Source of the DNA: Arthrobacter sp. Leaf141
Lineage (GTDB): Bacteria; Actinomycetota; Actinomycetes; Actinomycetales; Micrococcaceae
Length of the DNA: 64,000 nt
NCBI RefSeq assembly: GCF_001424565.1
Contig: NZ_LMOL01000004.1
Span: forward strand, 328 to 64,327
Direction of reading: 5' to 3'
Shown: one piece after another, positions 17,840-29,270 of the stretch
How the letters are laid out: every line of letters starts with the position of its first letter
Position numbering within the stretch: the first letter of the stretch is position 1
Notes under the pieces: generated by a model
The model's database searches: none
Seen by the model: only the letters and a program-made list of their open reading frames with translations
Told to the model about the DNA's origin: nothing
Program-made: the position numbers and the translations under genes

Positions 17840-18071
17840 GGCACCACTTTCTGGAAGAAATTGAGACGGCAGTCACTATATGAATGGCGTTCATTTAGTA
17901 TGGGGTCGGACCGGCCAGGATGCAAGGGCGCAGCAAAAAGTGGTCCCCGGCACCCTGCTTGCCACGCTTCAGGGAAAATTAGTAAGCTCACTGAGAAATC
18001 CCGTCCGGGCCCGCGCTGAAGCGGCGGCAGGCTGGTAGCGTCGGGATTACTGGACCACTCGAGGAGGACGC

Positions 18072-18551
18072 ATGAAAGCTTCACCGACACTGACCAACAA
18101 CCTCCAGGCCGTCCTGGCGGACCTGATTGAACTGCACATCCAGGGCAAGCAGGCCCACTGGAACATCGTGGGAACGAACTTCCGCGACCTGCACCTGCAG
18201 CTGGACGAAATCGTCGACGCTGCCCGCCAGTTCGCCGACGACACGGCCGAACGTATGCGGGCCCTGCACGCCCTGCCGGACGGACGCAGCGCAACGGTGT
18301 CCGGATCCACCAGCCTGGCGCAGTTCCCGGAAGGCCTGATCAGTACCAAGGATGCAATCGAACGCATCGTGGCTGCGATGGAAGCTGCCGTAGGCACCAT
18401 GCGCAAGGTCCATGACGAGGTGGACGAGGAGGATCCCACCAGCGCGGACCTCCTGCACGAGTTCATCGCCAGGCTCGAGCAGTTCGCCTGGATGGTGCAG
18501 GCGGAAAACATGAAGCCCACCGCCAGCGTCACCACCGCCGACGCCAAGTAG
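18072..18551 (+). CDS. dps: Dps-family ferritin-like DNA-protection protein
   Basis: A 159-residue four-helix protein of the Dps family. The inter-subunit ferroxidase ligands are visible in LHIQGKQAHWNIVGTNFRDLHLQLDEIVDAARQFAD, with His, Asp and Glu in the expected spacing. Dps dodecamers oxidise and store iron with peroxide and protect DNA in stationary phase. The tail is short and carries few Lys residues, so direct DNA binding by the tail is uncertain. GAGGAGG lies 5 nt before the ATG. A long terminator follows at 18582-18625. Confidence 0.92.
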   Translation: MKASPTLTNNLQAVLADLIELHIQGKQAHWNIVGTNFRDLHLQLDEIVDAARQFADDTAERMRALHALPDGRSATVSGSTSLAQFPEGLISTKDAIERIVAAMEAAVGTMRKVHDEVDEEDPTSADLLHEFIARLEQFAWMVQAENMKPTASVTTADAK

Positions 18552-18581
18552 TTTCTGCAGCCTGTGGGCTGCCAACTACAG

Positions 18582-18625
18582 AGACGCCCGGCGTCGGAGC
18601 CTATGCTCCGGCGCCGGGCGTCTTT
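18582..18625 (+). terminator. Intrinsic terminator of dps
   Basis: The arms 18582-18600 and 18605-18623 (19 nt each, one mismatch, AGACGCCCGGCG core) close a 4-nt loop and run into TTTT. Confidence 0.9.
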
Positions 18626-18725
18626 TGTCCTGGCGTCATTTGTCCTGGCGGGTTATGTCAAGCCGGTGTCATCCCCGCGTGGTTTCCCCGGTCGGGCCGC
18701 CGTGACGGCGCCCGCAGTCCCGCCG

Positions 18726-20294
18726 CTACTTGCCGGCCCGCGGAACCTTCCGCAGCACGGTGCCGGCCAGAACCGCCGTCAATGCCATCAGCACCAAGGC
18801 GATGGTGGCTGTGATGTGCACGCCGGAGTCGAAGGCGGCGCGTGCCGTGGCAAGCAGTTCCCCGGCGGCCGGCGCCTGCAGGGTCGCTGCCAGCTCCACG
18901 GCGCCGGCCAGCGTCTCGCCGGCCTGGTGGGTGGCGCCCTGGGGCAGGGAACTGGCCACGCCCTCGGGCAGCACCAGGTTCCGCTGGTAGGAAGCCGTCA
19001 GGATGGAACCCAGCACGGCGGTGCCCAGCAGCGAGCCCACCTCGTAGCCCGTTTCGGAGATCGCCGCCGCCGCCCCTGATTTTGCGGCCGGCACGGAGCC
19101 CAGGATGAGGTCATTGGAAATGGTTTCCGCGGCCCCCACGCCCAGGGCCAGGACCAGCAACGCCGCCAGCAGCAGTGCCGGTCCCGCGCTGTGGTCGCCG
19201 AACGCCACCAGTGCATAACCGGCGGCGCTCAGGCTCAACCCGCCGGCCACCACAAACCCGGGCCGGACCTTGCGGACCAGCGGGACCACCAGCAGGCCGG
19301 CCGCCACGGTGGCCAGGAGTGCCGGGATCATGGCCACGCCGGACGCCGAGGGTGACATGCCTTCAAGCAGTTGCAGGTGCTGGGCCAGGAAAAAGATGAA
19401 GCCGTTGAAGGAAAACAGGGCCAGCACGTTGGCGGTGATGGCCGTGCTGAAGACGCGGTTGGAAAACAGGCCCATATCCAGCAGCGGGGCGGCGAGGGTG
19501 CGCTGGCGCCGGACAAAAACCCAGCCCATGGCCAGGCCCAGGGCGATGATGGCCACGGCCTTGAGGCTGAAGCCGGCGGTGGCGATTTCCTTGATGCCGT
19601 AAACCACGGGGACCATCACCAGCATGGAGAGGACGATGCTGATGATATCCACCCGTCCCGGCCGGGGATCCCTGGACTCCGGGATGAAGAACGGGCCAAG
19701 GGCCAGGAGTGGCAGCATGATGGGAACTGCCACCAGCAGCACGGCACCCCACCAGAAGTGTTCCACCAGCCAGCCGCCGAAAATCGGGCCAAGTGCGGCG
19801 CCGCCCGAGAAGCCTGCCGCCCAGATGGCTACGGCAAGCCGGCGCCTGTTCGGGTCCGGGAAGATGTTCCGGATCAGGGACAGGGTGGAGGGCATCAGCA
19901 TGGCGCCGAAGAACCCCAGGCCGGCGCGGCCCGCGATGAGCCACTCCGCGGTGGGCGCAAAGGCCGTTGCGGCCGAGACGGCCGCAAAGCCGAGGCTGCC
20001 CGTCAGCAGCAGGCGCCGGCGCCCGATCCGGTCGCCCAGGCTGCCCATCGCCACCAGCAGTGCCGCGAGGACCAGTGGGTAGGCGTCCACGATCCACAGG
20101 AGCTGGACGCCGGTGGTCTGCAGGCTCCGCGCGATTTCAGGGAGCGCAAACGTCAGCGCGGTGTTGTCAACCGCCACCAGCAGGACCGGAAACATCAGCA
20201 GTCCCAGCGCCAACCAGTCGCGCCACGAACCGGCTGAGGTGGGCGTTGCGGCTTCCGCCGCCTGGTCCTTCCGCGTGGAGGCTGTTGTTGTCAT
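18726..20294 (-). CDS. DHA2-type MFS drug/solute exporter
   Basis: A 522-residue, probably 14-helix major facilitator protein. Motif D1 is VAVDNTALTFALPEIARSL, motif A is GSLGDRIGRRRLLLTG, and motif C-like sequence is in GFSGGAALGPIFGG, as in QacA/EmrB-like multidrug exporters. The start is the ATG ending at 20294; upstream in-frame codons would run through the operator. There is no Shine-Dalgarno, and TACAGT sits 6 nt before the ATG, so the mRNA is probably leaderless. It diverges from a TetR gene and shares its operator, so export is likely induced by a TetR ligand. Confidence 0.88.
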   Translation of the reverse strand: MTTTASTRKDQAAEAATPTSAGSWRDWLALGLLMFPVLLVAVDNTALTFALPEIARSLQTTGVQLLWIVDAYPLVLAALLVAMGSLGDRIGRRRLLLTGSLGFAAVSAATAFAPTAEWLIAGRAGLGFFGAMLMPSTLSLIRNIFPDPNRRRLAVAIWAAGFSGGAALGPIFGGWLVEHFWWGAVLLVAVPIMLPLLALGPFFIPESRDPRPGRVDIISIVLSMLVMVPVVYGIKEIATAGFSLKAVAIIALGLAMGWVFVRRQRTLAAPLLDMGLFSNRVFSTAITANVLALFSFNGFIFFLAQHLQLLEGMSPSASGVAMIPALLATVAAGLLVVPLVRKVRPGFVVAGGLSLSAAGYALVAFGDHSAGPALLLAALLVLALGVGAAETISNDLILGSVPAAKSGAAAAISETGYEVGSLLGTAVLGSILTASYQRNLVLPEGVASSLPQGATHQAGETLAGAVELAATLQAPAAGELLATARAAFDSGVHITATIALVLMALTAVLAGTVLRKVPRAGK

Positions 20295-20300
20295 CCGCCG

Positions 20301-20324
20301 ACTGTACCGTCCAGACGGTACAGT
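20301..20324. promoter_or_regulatory. TetR operator between the divergent MFS and TetR genes
   Basis: ACTGTACCGTC (20301-20311) and GACGGTACAGT (20314-20324) are perfect reverse complements over 11 bp with a 2-bp spacer. The site lies 6 bp from the MFS start and contains the TACAGT that would be its -10 box, so a bound repressor would directly exclude RNA polymerase. Confidence 0.85.
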
Positions 20325-20379
20325 TACAAAATTTCTGCCAGTTGAGGGTTTCGCCGCAGCTTTGTGCATGATGGGAACC

Positions 20380-20919
20380 ATGCCCCGAAAACCAGTCGCC
20401 CGTGATGCTGTCCTGGACGCCTTCGAAGCCCTGCTGATCGACGTGGGCGAACGCGCCGCCACCCTCGACGCCGTGGCCCGGCAGGCGGGGGTTTCCAAAG
20501 GCGGGCTCTTGTATCACTTTCCGAACAAGGAAGCGCTGATCAGCGCCCTGCTGGAGCGCCTCGACGCGCTCGCCGACGCGGATCTCGCCCGCATGGCGGC
20601 CGCCCCCGAAGGGGCAGCCGAATACTTCATCCGGACATCCCTCTTCTCCGACACCGCCATGGACCGGGCCTTTGTGGCCGCTACCCGTCTCGCGGAAGTG
20701 GCACATGCCGAAGCGCGGCGCCGGTTCGCGGGGATCCAGGGCCAGTGGCTGGACCTGCTGGCCGCCGACGTCGGGCCCGGCGTTGCGAAAGCCGTCCTGT
20801 ACATGGGTGACGGACTCTACTTCAACGCCATGTGGGAAAGCGGCACCGAAGGCGTCAGTGAGCGCCAGCTGGCCGACGTCGAAAGCCTTATCCTCGCCGT
20901 GCGGAAACTCCGGGCCTGA
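20380..20919 (+). CDS. TetR-family transcriptional regulator
   Basis: A 179-residue repressor. The N-terminal helix-turn-helix is ATLDAVARQAGVSKGGLLYHF, followed by a ligand-binding helical domain that ends in ADVESLILAVRKL. I choose the ATG at 20380; ATGs at 20368 and 20371 are in frame, and a CATGAT box lies 7 nt before 20380. It is divergent from the DHA2 MFS exporter and very probably represses it, and itself, through the perfect inverted repeat at 20301-20324. The inducer is unknown. Confidence 0.88.
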   Translation: MPRKPVARDAVLDAFEALLIDVGERAATLDAVARQAGVSKGGLLYHFPNKEALISALLERLDALADADLARMAAAPEGAAEYFIRTSLFSDTAMDRAFVAATRLAEVAHAEARRRFAGIQGQWLDLLAADVGPGVAKAVLYMGDGLYFNAMWESGTEGVSERQLADVESLILAVRKLRA

Positions 20920-20961
20920 CTCCCCGGACGCGCACCCTTCCGCTGTGACCGGCGGGCTGGT

Positions 20962-20990
20962 TTGCGGCTGCGGCCCGGGCATAGGACAAT
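20962..20990 (+). promoter_or_regulatory. Promoter of the glycine riboswitch / gcv operon
   Basis: TTGCGG (20962-20967) and GACAAT (20985-20990) are separated by 17 bp, a good SigA-type promoter. Transcription would start near 20997, about 60 nt before the first aptamer. Confidence 0.65.
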
Positions 20991-21057
20991 AAAGGTCTGT
21001 GAGGGCTGTCACCCGGCCCGCACGGATGCTGAAAAACTAAATGAATTGCCTTTGATC

Positions 21058-21293
21058 TGCGGCGGGAGAGTCCTGCTGTCAAGGTACAAGCAGGCGCCGT
21101 AGGAGCAAATCCTCCCCAGGAATCTCACAGGCCCATGTACCGCCGCGGCGAGGCGCCTCTGGAAAGCAGCAGGCAGTCCATCTGTGCCCCGTTCCGGGAT
21201 GCAGGACTGCCAGGCTCACCGACGGTGCAAGCGGGGCCAGCTTCGGCAGGCGGCGCGGAAACTCTCAGGTCCAATACAGAGCGGGGAGGAACC
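21058..21293 (+). ncRNA. Tandem glycine riboswitch
   Basis: Two glycine aptamers follow one another. Aptamer 1 shows GGGAGAGTCCTG (from 21063), GCGCCGTAGGAGCAAATCC and GAATCTCACAGGCCCATGTACCG. Aptamer 2 shows CACCGACGGTGCAAGCGGGG and GGAAACTCTCAGGTCCAATAC, then GAGCGGGGAGG. Both match the glycine aptamer consensus (GGGAGAG, GCCG-GGAGCAA, CUCUCAGG). It leads gcvP and would switch the glycine-degradation operon on when glycine is abundant. Outer boundaries are approximate. Confidence 0.93.
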
Positions 21294-21302
21294 CGAATCG
21301 AT

Positions 21303-21321
21303 GCGGCGCACCCTGCGCCGC
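21303..21321 (+). promoter_or_regulatory. Stem-loop between riboswitch and gcvP ribosome-binding site
   Basis: GCGGCGCA and TGCGCCGC form a perfect 8-bp stem with a CCC loop, 10 nt before the gcvP Shine-Dalgarno GGAG (21332-21335). It has no T-run and may be part of the expression platform. Confidence 0.5.
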
Positions 21322-21341
21322 CTAAGTTTATGGAGTTCCTT

Positions 21342-24188
<2,847 letters not shown>

Positions 24189-24198
24189 GGACAGCACC

Positions 24199-25347
24199 GT
24201 GACCGAGAAATACACAGCACTGTACGACGCCCACAAAGCGCTCGGCGCTTCCTTCACGGACTTCGGCGGCTGGCAGATGCCGCTCAAGTACAGCTCCGAA
24301 CTGGCCGAGCACCACGCGGTCCGGAACGGCGCCGGCCTGTTCGACCTGTCCCACATGGGCGAAGTGGAGATCACCGGCCCGGAGGCAGCCCAGTTCCTGG
24401 ACTACGCCGTGGTGGGAAAGATTTCCGCAATGCCCGTGGGCAAGGCGAAATACTCGCTGATCTGCGCCGAAGACGGTGGCATCATCGATGACCTCATCAT
24501 CTACCGCCGGCCCCAGGCAGCGGACGGTACCGACGTTTTCCTGGTGGTTCCCAACGCCGGCAACGCCGACGTGGTGGCCGCAGCCCTGGCCGAACGGGCC
24601 GAAGGCTTCGATGCGATCGTCAAGGACGCCTCCGCCGAAACCTCCCTGATCGCCGTGCAGGGCCCCAAGGCGCAGGACATCCTGCTGCGCCTGGTCCCGG
24701 CGGCTCAGCACGAGGCCGTTACGGGCCTGAAGTACTACGCCGGCGTGGACGTGACGTTCCTGGTGGGCGGCGCCGGACTGGACCTGCTGCTGGCACGCAC
24801 CGGTTACACCGGCGAGGACGGCTTCGAGATCTTTGTGGCCAACAGCGACGCCGCCGGCCTGTGGCAGGCTTTGATGGCGGTTGCCGAACCCGGCGAATTG
24901 ACGCCGGCCGGGCTGGCCTGCCGGGACTCGCTCCGACTCGAAGCCGGGATGCCGCTGTACGGCAACGAACTCTCGCGGCAGGCGGATCCTTTCGCCGCCG
25001 GCCTGGGACCCGTCGTCGCGCTGTCCAAGGAAGGCGACTTCGTGGGGAAGGCTGCGCTGGCCGCCCGCAAGGAAGCCGGCGCCGGCAGCACCTCCGGCCG
25101 CCGCCTGGTGGGCCTGAAGGGCCTGGGCCGCCGCGCCGGCCGCGCCCACTACCCGGTCCTCAAGGACAGCGTGGTTGTTGGCGAGGTCACCTCCGGCCAG
25201 CCCTCACCCACCCTGGGCTTCCCCGTGGCGATGGCCTACGTGGACGTGGCGCACGCCGCCCCCGGAACCGCCCTGGACATCGACCTGCGCGGCAAGGCCG
25301 AACCGTTCGAAGTTGTGGCCCTGCCGTTCTACAAGCGCGGCAAGTAA
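24199..25347 (+). CDS. gcvT: Aminomethyltransferase, glycine cleavage T-protein
   Basis: A 382-residue T-protein. It moves the methylene unit from lipoyl-GcvH to tetrahydrofolate and releases ammonia. Characteristic segments are FTDFGGWQMPLKY near the N-terminus, LFDLSHMGEVEITGP, RTGYTGEDGFEIFV and LRLEAGMPLYGNEL. The start is GTG with AAGGA 7 nt upstream and only 10 nt after the gcvP stop, so the two genes are co-transcribed. Confidence 0.96.
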   Translation: MTEKYTALYDAHKALGASFTDFGGWQMPLKYSSELAEHHAVRNGAGLFDLSHMGEVEITGPEAAQFLDYAVVGKISAMPVGKAKYSLICAEDGGIIDDLIIYRRPQAADGTDVFLVVPNAGNADVVAAALAERAEGFDAIVKDASAETSLIAVQGPKAQDILLRLVPAAQHEAVTGLKYYAGVDVTFLVGGAGLDLLLARTGYTGEDGFEIFVANSDAAGLWQALMAVAEPGELTPAGLACRDSLRLEAGMPLYGNELSRQADPFAAGLGPVVALSKEGDFVGKAALAARKEAGAGSTSGRRLVGLKGLGRRAGRAHYPVLKDSVVVGEVTSGQPSPTLGFPVAMAYVDVAHAAPGTALDIDLRGKAEPFEVVALPFYKRGK

Positions 25348-25353
25348 GCCGCG

Positions 25354-25379
25354 GTCCGGGCGAACGCGGCCGCCCGGAC
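25354..25379 (+). promoter_or_regulatory. Stem-loop in the gcvT-gcvH gap
   Basis: GTCCGGGCG (25354-25362) pairs perfectly with CGCCCGGAC (25371-25379) around an 8-nt loop, with no T-run. It probably tunes mRNA stability or read-through. Confidence 0.55.
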
Positions 25380-25449
25380 ACCCACCCACTCCCGGGCCGG
25401 CTTTTCCCGAGGCCCTTCCACTTTCCGCACCAACCCTAAGGAACCCTGC

Positions 25450-25860
25450 ATGGCAATCGTTGCCCCTGAACTTCAGTACTCCGACGAGCACGAGTGGGTG
25501 GCCCGCGAGGCCGGAAACCTGGTCTCCGTTGGCATTTCCGCCGTCGCCACGGACGCCCTGGGCGACATCGTGTACGTGGACCTGCCCGAGGTGGGCTCCA
25601 CGGTCACGGCCGGCGAAACCTGTGGCGAGGTGGAATCCACCAAGTCCGTCTCCGACCTGTACGCGCCCGTCACCGGTGAGGTCACCGAAACCAACCCCGC
25701 CGTGGTGGATGACCCCGCCCTGATCAACAGCGATCCCTACGGCGCCGGCTGGCTTTTTAAGGTCGCAGCGGACCACGACGGTCCGCTGCTGTCCGCCCAG
25801 GAATACGCCTCCAAAAACGGGGGAGACCTGGGTGGCCCTGCCGTGGCCGCCGGTTCCTAG
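25450..25860 (+). CDS. gcvH: Glycine cleavage system H-protein
   Basis: A 136-residue lipoyl carrier. The lipoylation site is Lys65 in [20 protein letters not shown], and the fold closes with the conserved YGAGWLFKV segment. It shuttles the aminomethyl group between GcvP, GcvT and lipoamide dehydrogenase. AAGGA lies 7 nt before the ATG. It follows gcvT after about 100 nt containing a stem-loop. The last 15 residues are Gly/Ala-rich and poorly conserved. Confidence 0.96.
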   Translation: MAIVAPELQYSDEHEWVAREAGNLVSVGISAVATDALGDIVYVDLPEVGSTVTAGETCGEVESTKSVSDLYAPVTGEVTETNPAVVDDPALINSDPYGAGWLFKVAADHDGPLLSAQEYASKNGGDLGGPAVAAGS

Positions 25861-25884
25861 CCAACCGCAGCAACCGAAGCACCT

Positions 25885-25944
25885 GCAGCCCGGACACCCG
25901 GGCTGCCTGCGGGGGCCGGCCGGACATCCGGAACCGGCCCCCGC
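25885..25944 (+). promoter_or_regulatory. Two stem-loops in the gcvH-sdaA gap
   Basis: Hairpin A pairs GCAGCCCGG (25885-25893) with CCGGGCTGC (25898-25906). Hairpin B pairs GCGGGGGCCGG (25909-25919) with CCGGCCCCCGC (25934-25944), with a small CCGG stem inside its loop. Both are perfect and GC-rich and lack a T-run, so they may attenuate or stabilise rather than fully terminate. Confidence 0.65.
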
Positions 25945-25976
25945 CCCATCCCCGTCACCCAGTAAGGACCCACCTC

Positions 25977-27374
25977 ATGGCCGTTGGAGTTTTTGATCTC
26001 TTTTCCGTGGGGATCGGGCCGTCAAGCTCGCACACCGTGGGTCCCATGCGGGCCGCGGCCGTATTCGCCGAGGAACTGAAAGCCTCCGGGGACCTGGGAC
26101 AGGTGGCCTCGCTGCGCGTGGACCTGTACGGCTCCCTGGCCGCCACGGGCCACGGGCACGGCACCATGACCGCGATCCTGCTGGGCCTTGAGGGCTACCA
26201 CCCCGAGCAGATCCTGCCCGAAGAGGTGGAGGAACGCCTGGCCGGCATTGCCGCGACGGGGACGCTGCAGCTGGCCGGAACCGTGCCGCTGCCGTACGGT
26301 GTTGCGGACATGGTGCTCCGGCCGCTCACCATTTTGCCCCGGCACACCAACGGCCTCACGTTCACCGTTTCCGACGCCGGCGGGAACGTCCTGCACCAGG
26401 CCACCTTCTTCTCCGTAGGCGGCGGCTTTATTGTCAGGGAGGGCGAGGAAACTGCGGCGCAGCAGGAGCTGGACGCCTCGAAGGAGGAACTGCCGCTGCC
26501 TTTCCGCACCGCTGCCGAACTGCTGGCGTGGTGCCAGGCCAAGGGGCTGTCCATCGGCGAGATCATGCTGGTGAACGAGGAAGCGTCCCGGACGGAACAG
26601 GAAATCCGCGACGGGCTGCTGCACATCCACGCCGTGATGGAAACCTGCGTGGAGACCAGCCTCAAGCGCGAAGGGCTGCTGCCCGGCGGGTTGAAGGTCA
26701 GGCGACGCGCTCCCGGCTGGCACGCGCGGCTGATGAAGGAAGACAAGGACCGGGACCCCAAGTACTGGCAGGAATGGGTGAACCTGGTGGCCCTGGCGGT
26801 CAACGAGGAAAATGCCTCTGGCGGCCGGGTGGTGACGGCGCCCACCAACGGTGCCGCCGGAATCATCCCGGCCGTGCTGCACTACGCCCTGCACTTCGCG
26901 CCCGGGATGGACAAGGCGACGCAGGAGGACCGCGACGACGTTGTGGTCAAGTTCCTGCTCACGGCCGGGGCCATCGGGGTGCTGTACAAGGAGCAGGCCT
27001 CCATTTCCGGCGCCGAGGTGGGGTGCCAGGGCGAGGTCGGATCGGCGTCGTCCATGGCCGCCGCAGGCCTGGCCGAGGTGATGGGCGGAACCCCCGCGCA
27101 GGTGGAAAACGCCGCCGAAATCGCCATGGAACACAACTTGGGCCTGACTTGCGATCCCATCGGCGGGCTGGTGCAGGTGCCCTGCATTGAACGGAACGCC
27201 ATCGCTGCGGCGAAGGCCATAAACGCCGCCAAAATGGCGCTGTGGGGTGACGGCTCGCACCGGGTGTCCCTGGACGAAGTCATCATCACCATGCGTGAGA
27301 CCGGCAAGGACATGAGCTCAAAGTACAAGGAGACCGCCATGGGCGGGCTCGCCGTCAACGTGGTGGAGTGCTGA
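25977..27374 (+). CDS. sdaA: L-serine ammonia-lyase, iron-sulfur, single-chain
   Basis: A 465-residue fused beta-alpha L-serine dehydratase that converts L-serine to pyruvate and ammonia. The N-terminal domain has [19 protein letters not shown], and the catalytic domain has the cysteines expected to hold the [4Fe-4S] cluster in [19 protein letters not shown] and [15 protein letters not shown] precedes the ATG. Its position behind gcvPTH suggests that serine made from two glycines is drained to pyruvate when the glycine riboswitch is on. The stop lies 6 nt from that of the convergent tspO-like gene. Confidence 0.95.
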   Translation: MAVGVFDLFSVGIGPSSSHTVGPMRAAAVFAEELKASGDLGQVASLRVDLYGSLAATGHGHGTMTAILLGLEGYHPEQILPEEVEERLAGIAATGTLQLAGTVPLPYGVADMVLRPLTILPRHTNGLTFTVSDAGGNVLHQATFFSVGGGFIVREGEETAAQQELDASKEELPLPFRTAAELLAWCQAKGLSIGEIMLVNEEASRTEQEIRDGLLHIHAVMETCVETSLKREGLLPGGLKVRRRAPGWHARLMKEDKDRDPKYWQEWVNLVALAVNEENASGGRVVTAPTNGAAGIIPAVLHYALHFAPGMDKATQEDRDDVVVKFLLTAGAIGVLYKEQASISGAEVGCQGEVGSASSMAAAGLAEVMGGTPAQVENAAEIAMEHNLGLTCDPIGGLVQVPCIERNAIAAAKAINAAKMALWGDGSHRVSLDEVIITMRETGKDMSSKYKETAMGGLAVNVVEC

Positions 27375-27380
27375 ACGGCC

Positions 27381-27926
27381 CTAGTTGTTGAGCGCGGCCC
27401 ACAGATTCAGGGTTGACGCGTAGCCAACCCAGGCGAGGTAGGGGAGCAGCAGCACGCCAGCCAGCCGGCTCACCGGGAAGGCCTTCCGGATCAGGAGGAC
27501 CAGGACGACGGCGAGGGCTGCGATGTCCACGAACCCCAACCAGAGTGCCGGGGCACCGAAGGCCGGGTACAGGGCGAAGAACAGGGGCGTCCAGCAAAGG
27601 TTGAGTACCAGCTGGACCCAGTACAGCTTCAGGAAATTCCTGCTGGCCGGGCCGCCCTTGCGCCACACCAGCCAGGCGGCCACCGCCATCAGGATGTAAA
27701 GCACGGTCCAGACCGGCCCGAACACCCAGTTGGGCGGGGTCCACGGGGCTTTGCTGGCCGTGCTGTACCAGCCGTCCACGTTGCTGGTGGACGCCAGGCC
27801 GCCCAGGAAAGCCACCACGAACGACGCCGCCAGCAACCCGGCCAGGACCGCGGCCTGGACGCCTGCGCTACGCTGCGCCGGCCTGTCAGCCGGCAGTGAC
27901 TCGGTCCGTTCCCCATTGGTCTGCAT
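27381..27926 (-). CDS. TspO/MBR-family tryptophan-rich membrane protein
   Basis: A 181-residue five-helix membrane protein. Family hallmarks are WYSTASKAPWTPPNWVFGPVWTVLYILM, with the conserved PPNWVFGPVW, and NLCWTPLFFALYPAFGAPALW. TspO proteins bind porphyrins and other hydrophobic ligands and affect stress responses. About 30 N-terminal residues are cytoplasmic and charged. The start is the ATG ending at 27926, with AAGGGTGG upstream; a longer in-frame extension has no conserved sequence. Confidence 0.9.
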   Translation of the reverse strand: MQTNGERTESLPADRPAQRSAGVQAAVLAGLLAASFVVAFLGGLASTSNVDGWYSTASKAPWTPPNWVFGPVWTVLYILMAVAAWLVWRKGGPASRNFLKLYWVQLVLNLCWTPLFFALYPAFGAPALWLGFVDIAALAVVLVLLIRKAFPVSRLAGVLLLPYLAWVGYASTLNLWAALNN

Positions 27927-28093
27927 ACGTTCCACCCTTCCGAACCGGGGCGGCCCCGTCAAGGCGGCAGCCAGTTGGTGGCAGGTGGCGGGCAATGCCG
28001 GTGCCCCCGCAGGCTTTAGACTTGATGCTGCATGTCCGCACGCACGCCACGAGACAGAACCGCGCACAGACCCTGAGATTGGACACGGCCCCC

Positions 28094-29167
28094 TTGCGAG
28101 AATTCACCGCACGATTCGCCACCGCCGAGGAAATTGAAAACTGGGACAAGTACGTCACGGCCAACCCTGACGGCGGCAACATGCTGCAGTCGGCGGCCTA
28201 CGCTTCGGTTAAGAACGGCAGCGGCTGGAAGGTCCTGTTCCTGGTGCTGGAATCGGCCGGGACCGCCAGTTACAACCTGGTGCTGGAAAAGCGCTTCCCC
28301 CTGCTGGGTGGCCTCTGGTATCTGATCAAAGGCCCCGGACTTGGCGGGGCCGCCGAGCTTCCCGCAGCGCTGAAAGCCTGTGCGGCGCTGGTGCGTACCC
28401 AAAAGCTCAACGTCTTCACCATCAAGGTGGAGCCGGACATCCTTGCCACCGATGACGCCCAGGCGCACCTGGGCGCCGCCGGACTGGTCAAGGCGCCCAA
28501 CATCCAATCGAATGACTCCACCGCCCTGCTGGACATCTCCGCGGACAGCGAGACGGTCCTCAAGGCCATCACCTCCCGGGCCCGCAATGCTGTCCGCCGG
28601 GCGGAGCGGGAAGGCTGCGAAGTACTGCGCCGCGAAGCCGGTCCGGAGACATACCGCGCCCTCTACGACCTCATGGCCGACACCGTGAAGGCCAAGGGGT
28701 CCATGCCGCTGCGCAGCTACGACTACTACGCCCGGTTCTGGGACGAGTTCTGCAGCCGCGGGCAGGGCAGTTTCTTCTTCGCCTACGAGGGCGGCAAACC
28801 CAGTGTGGGGGCCTTTGTCATCAACTACGGCGCCAAGGCCACGTACAAGGACGGCGGATCCCTGCAGGACCGCAAGCAGTACGGCGACTCGCACCTGGTC
28901 CAGTGGACGGCCATCCGCCACATGCAGGACCTGGGCTGCACGGAGTACGACTTCTGCGGTACCCCGCCCGCAGCGCGCATCAAGGACAAGACCCACAACC
29001 TCCACGGCATGGGAATGTTCAAAACCAGCTTCACCAAATCGGTCACCGATTTTGTGGGCTGCCACGACTACATCCTGTCTCCGCTGAAGCACCGGCTATG
29101 GGTGCGCGGTGGCGAAAAAGTGTTCCGCCGCCTCGAGACCGCCCGCACCGGCCAACAGTTCTACTGA
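28094..29167 (+). CDS. FemAB-family peptidyltransferase (first of pair)
   Basis: A FemX/FemAB-type protein of about 357 residues that adds amino acids from aminoacyl-tRNA to peptidoglycan precursors. It has the two-GNAT-domain layout: ENWDKYVTANPDGGNMLQS at the N-terminus, SRARNAVRRAEREGCEV (the RN-x-x-RRAER motif), then GAKATYKDGGSL and EYDFCGTPPAARIKDK in the second domain. The start is uncertain. TTG at 28094 is directly before conserved sequence, TTG at 28079 and ATG at 28025 are also in frame, and a TAGACT box at 28017-28022 makes the ATG unlikely. It is followed by a second FemAB gene, so both may build the interpeptide bridge. Confidence 0.82.
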   Translation: MREFTARFATAEEIENWDKYVTANPDGGNMLQSAAYASVKNGSGWKVLFLVLESAGTASYNLVLEKRFPLLGGLWYLIKGPGLGGAAELPAALKACAALVRTQKLNVFTIKVEPDILATDDAQAHLGAAGLVKAPNIQSNDSTALLDISADSETVLKAITSRARNAVRRAEREGCEVLRREAGPETYRALYDLMADTVKAKGSMPLRSYDYYARFWDEFCSRGQGSFFFAYEGGKPSVGAFVINYGAKATYKDGGSLQDRKQYGDSHLVQWTAIRHMQDLGCTEYDFCGTPPAARIKDKTHNLHGMGMFKTSFTKSVTDFVGCHDYILSPLKHRLWVRGGEKVFRRLETARTGQQFY

Positions 29168-29270
29168 CGAGCAGTCCTACTGACCAGCCCCGGCACCTGC
29201 CAGGTCCCGGGACACCGTCCTGCACGTCCCGCACGCCAGGACAGCGAAACGCACCGAAGAAGGTAATCCC

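Noticed and set aside
26022..27260. A 412-codon minus-strand frame opposite sdaA
   Set aside because: Shadow frame opposite a conserved gene, with no recognisable motif or ribosome-binding site.
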